From: Campylobacteraceae bacterium | GTDB lineage: Bacteria; Campylobacterota; Campylobacteria; Campylobacterales; Sulfurovaceae | Reading direction: 5' to 3' | Assembly (NCBI GenBank): GCA_027030605.1 | Contig: JALVEV010000248.1 | Span: 1 to 7,564 of the forward strand | Length of the DNA stretch: 7,564 nucleotides | Shown here: in pieces, positions 6,978-7,564 of the stretch | How the letters are laid out: every line of letters starts with the position of its first letter | Numbering within the stretch: position 1 is the first letter of the stretch | The notes under the pieces: generated by a model | What the model was told of the DNA's origin: nothing | The model's input: the letters and a program-made list of their open reading frames with translations, nothing else | The model's database searches: none | Program-made: the position numbers and the translations under genes

Positions 6978-7071
6978 ACTTTTTATTAAATTTAAAATGT
7001 GAGTTTTTTTATTATTTTGCAACTTTTATTAAATTTTAAGTATCAAATAGGACTTTTTTATACAATTTTAG
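6978..7071 (+). repeat. Three imperfect AT-rich direct repeats
   Basis: ACTTTTTATTAAATTTAAAA (6978-6997), ACTTTTATTAAATTTTAA (7022-7039) and ACTTTTTTATACAATTTTAG (7052-7071) share an ACTTTT-AT-AAATTT pattern at spacings of 44 and 30 bases. They could be regulator sites overlapping the left gene's promoter. In such AT-rich DNA chance similarity is a real alternative. Confidence 0.3.
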
Positions 7072-7176
7072 TTATTTAGTATTGTAATATATTATTTTTT
7101 ATTTAAAAAAGTTTAAAATAAATATTTAGTATATATATTATATTAAATATGAATAATATATAAGGATATATTTGTT

Positions 7177-7209
7177 ATGCTTCGATTTGATATAGAGTAT
7201 TTAGTTTAA
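7177..7209 (+). CDS. Possible 10-residue leader peptide
   Basis: ATG at 7177 opens a frame for MLRFDIEYLV ending in TAA at 7207-7209. AAGGA (7162-7166) lies 10 nt upstream, a better ribosome site than most genes here have. From codon 4 on, its codons are the left arm of the compound hairpin, and the stop falls at the loop, so a translating ribosome would keep the hairpin open. There is no run of a single regulatory amino acid, so classic amino-acid attenuation is not indicated. It may be a chance frame. Confidence 0.3.
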   Translation: MLRFDIEYLV

Positions 7210-7239
7210 TAAACTAAATAATTTCGGAATCTATATCAA
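7187..7239 (+). promoter_or_regulatory. Compound hairpin in the leader of the right-hand paralogue
   Basis: Two nested perfect stems are present. The outer is TTGATATAGA (7187-7196) with TCTATATCAA (7230-7239). The inner is TATTTAGTTT (7198-7207) with AAACTAAATA (7211-7220), closed by a 3-nt loop. A one-sided 9-nt bulge, ATTTCGGAA (7221-7229), separates them. It ends 20 nt before the ATG at 7260 and leaves that gene's ribosome site free. No T-run follows. It could be an RNA control element or a protein-binding dyad. Confidence 0.6.
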
Positions 7240-7259
7240 TGAAATTAAAAAGGGTCAAC

Positions 7260-7564
7260 ATGACAAATATAAAATTAAAATCTAAGATTTTGTTCCTTTA
7301 TGTTATTGGAACAATGCTACTAACACTGAATGCTTTAGCATCAGTTACAACTTATGAGGATGGTACTTCATTAAATACATCAAAGTGGAGTATCTATGTA
7401 AATAGTTCAGGAACAGCTACTATTAAAAATATTTATGATATTACACATCATAGTAATGTCATAGAGTTTTCTGGTGATGGCTTAAATGATGGGTTTAAGA
7501 TAGGTAATACTAGAGGAGCCTCTAGATGGAATAATACTCAAGAGAAAGTTTTAACGTGGTCAAT
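7260..7564 (+). CDS. Paralogue of the modular exported protein, N-terminal part
   Basis: The reading frame is open from the ATG at 7260 to the window edge, giving 101 codons. AGGG lies 5 nt before this ATG, the same arrangement as for the divergent gene at 6933; an in-frame ATG at 7239 lacks a ribosome site and sits at the hairpin foot. Residues 1-27 are a signal peptide ending NALA before Ser28, the same length as in the paralogue. A module of the same family follows: YEDG at the start, WSIY, SGTATI, then a stretch nearly identical to the paralogue (residues 59-101). Compared with the left gene, it has five extra residues just after the signal peptide. The rest of the protein, and so its domain content, is outside the window. 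A role at the cell surface is inferred from the signal peptide. Confidence 0.85.
   Translation, partial: MTNIKLKSKILFLYVIGTMLLTLNALASVTTYEDGTSLNTSKWSIYVNSSGTATIKNIYDITHHSNVIEFSGDGLNDGFKIGNTRGASRWNNTQEKVLTWS
7435..7564 (+). repeat. Right arm of the long inverted repeat (continues past the window)
   Basis: This is the + strand copy of 6644-6773, identical from 7448 to the last base of the window (117 bases) and with one mismatch at 7447. The two arms are separated by 661 bases that hold both translation starts and the divergent control region. The true length of the repeat is unknown. Confidence 0.92.
7510..7525. repeat. 16-bp dyad with 2-nt centre inside the right arm
   Basis: This is the same CTAGAGG, AG, CCTCTAG dyad as at 6683-6698, in the opposite orientation. 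The two dyad centres are about 827 bases apart and flank both starts and promoters. Confidence 0.6.

Larger units (their letters stand above)
6934..7259. promoter_or_regulatory. Divergent, very AT-rich control region between the paralogues
   Basis: This 326-bp stretch has no long reading frame. On the left, TATAAA (- strand, 6978-6973) is a possible -10 about 40 nt before the ATG at 6933, and GGG 5 nt before that ATG is its ribosome site. On the right, several TATATT or TATTAT-like hexamers lie between about 7085 and 7155; the composition prevents choosing one. The right part holds a short possible leader reading frame and a compound hairpin, and the left part three A/T-rich direct repeats, each listed separately. 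Confidence 0.55.

Noticed and set aside
5145..7218. Shared 14-mer TTTAATAAACTAAA at 5145-5158 and 7205-7218
   Set aside because: One lies in the leader region of the glycosyltransferase unit and the other in the compound hairpin, but it is pure A/T apart from one base and no flanking similarity extends it.
1..7564. CRISPR array, tRNA, rRNA, insertion sequence or transposase
   Set aside because: No regularly spaced repeats, no cloverleaf-like sequence and no transposase-type protein could be found on either strand.

Overview
The window is AT-rich DNA with tightly packed bacterial genes, Shine-Dalgarno-like sites and several hairpin terminators. The low GC, the lysine/isoleucine/asparagine-rich proteins, extended -10 promoters with poor or no -35 boxes, and a glycosyltransferase resembling the PglH group suggest a free-living, probably marine Campylobacterota (Sulfurovum, Sulfurimonas or Arcobacter-like). 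That assignment is an inference from style, not from a marker gene.

Layout. (1) Positions 2-439: the C-terminal end of an Asp-box beta-propeller-type protein, followed by a hairpin terminator. (2) Positions 588-2974, + strand: a two-gene unit of a GT4 glycosyltransferase and a Wzx-type flippase. A 12-bp inverted repeat at their junction buries the flippase ribosome binding site. (3) Positions 2996-5205, - strand: a convergent two-gene unit with a strong promoter, coding for a second GT4 glycosyltransferase and then an ATP-grasp ligase. Their stop and start codons overlap as TAATG. The two units meet at one bidirectional terminator whose stem contains both stop codons. (4) Positions 5284-6933, - strand: an exported modular protein with two related beta-rich modules, an Ig-like domain and a C-terminal domain with two cysteines, ended by a strong terminator. 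(5) Positions 6934-7259: a 326-bp very AT-rich divergent control region. (6) From 7260 to the edge, + strand: the start of a paralogue of the exported protein.

How it fits together. The two glycosyltransferases, the flippase and the ATP-grasp enzyme look like part of a surface-glycan locus: sugars are added to a lipid carrier, an amino acid or similar group may be ligated on, and the product is flipped outward. No polymerase, initiating transferase or export machinery is visible, so the locus is incomplete here. The flanking exported proteins may bind surface or environmental glycans; this is inferred.

The most unusual structure is at the right end. The two divergent paralogues share a DNA segment identical at 129 of 130 positions, in opposite orientation, starting abruptly inside otherwise diverged N-terminal regions and running off the window. 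These arms bracket both promoters and both signal peptides, so recombination between them would swap promoters and N-termini in frame. The right-hand gene also has a possible leader peptide coinciding with a compound hairpin.
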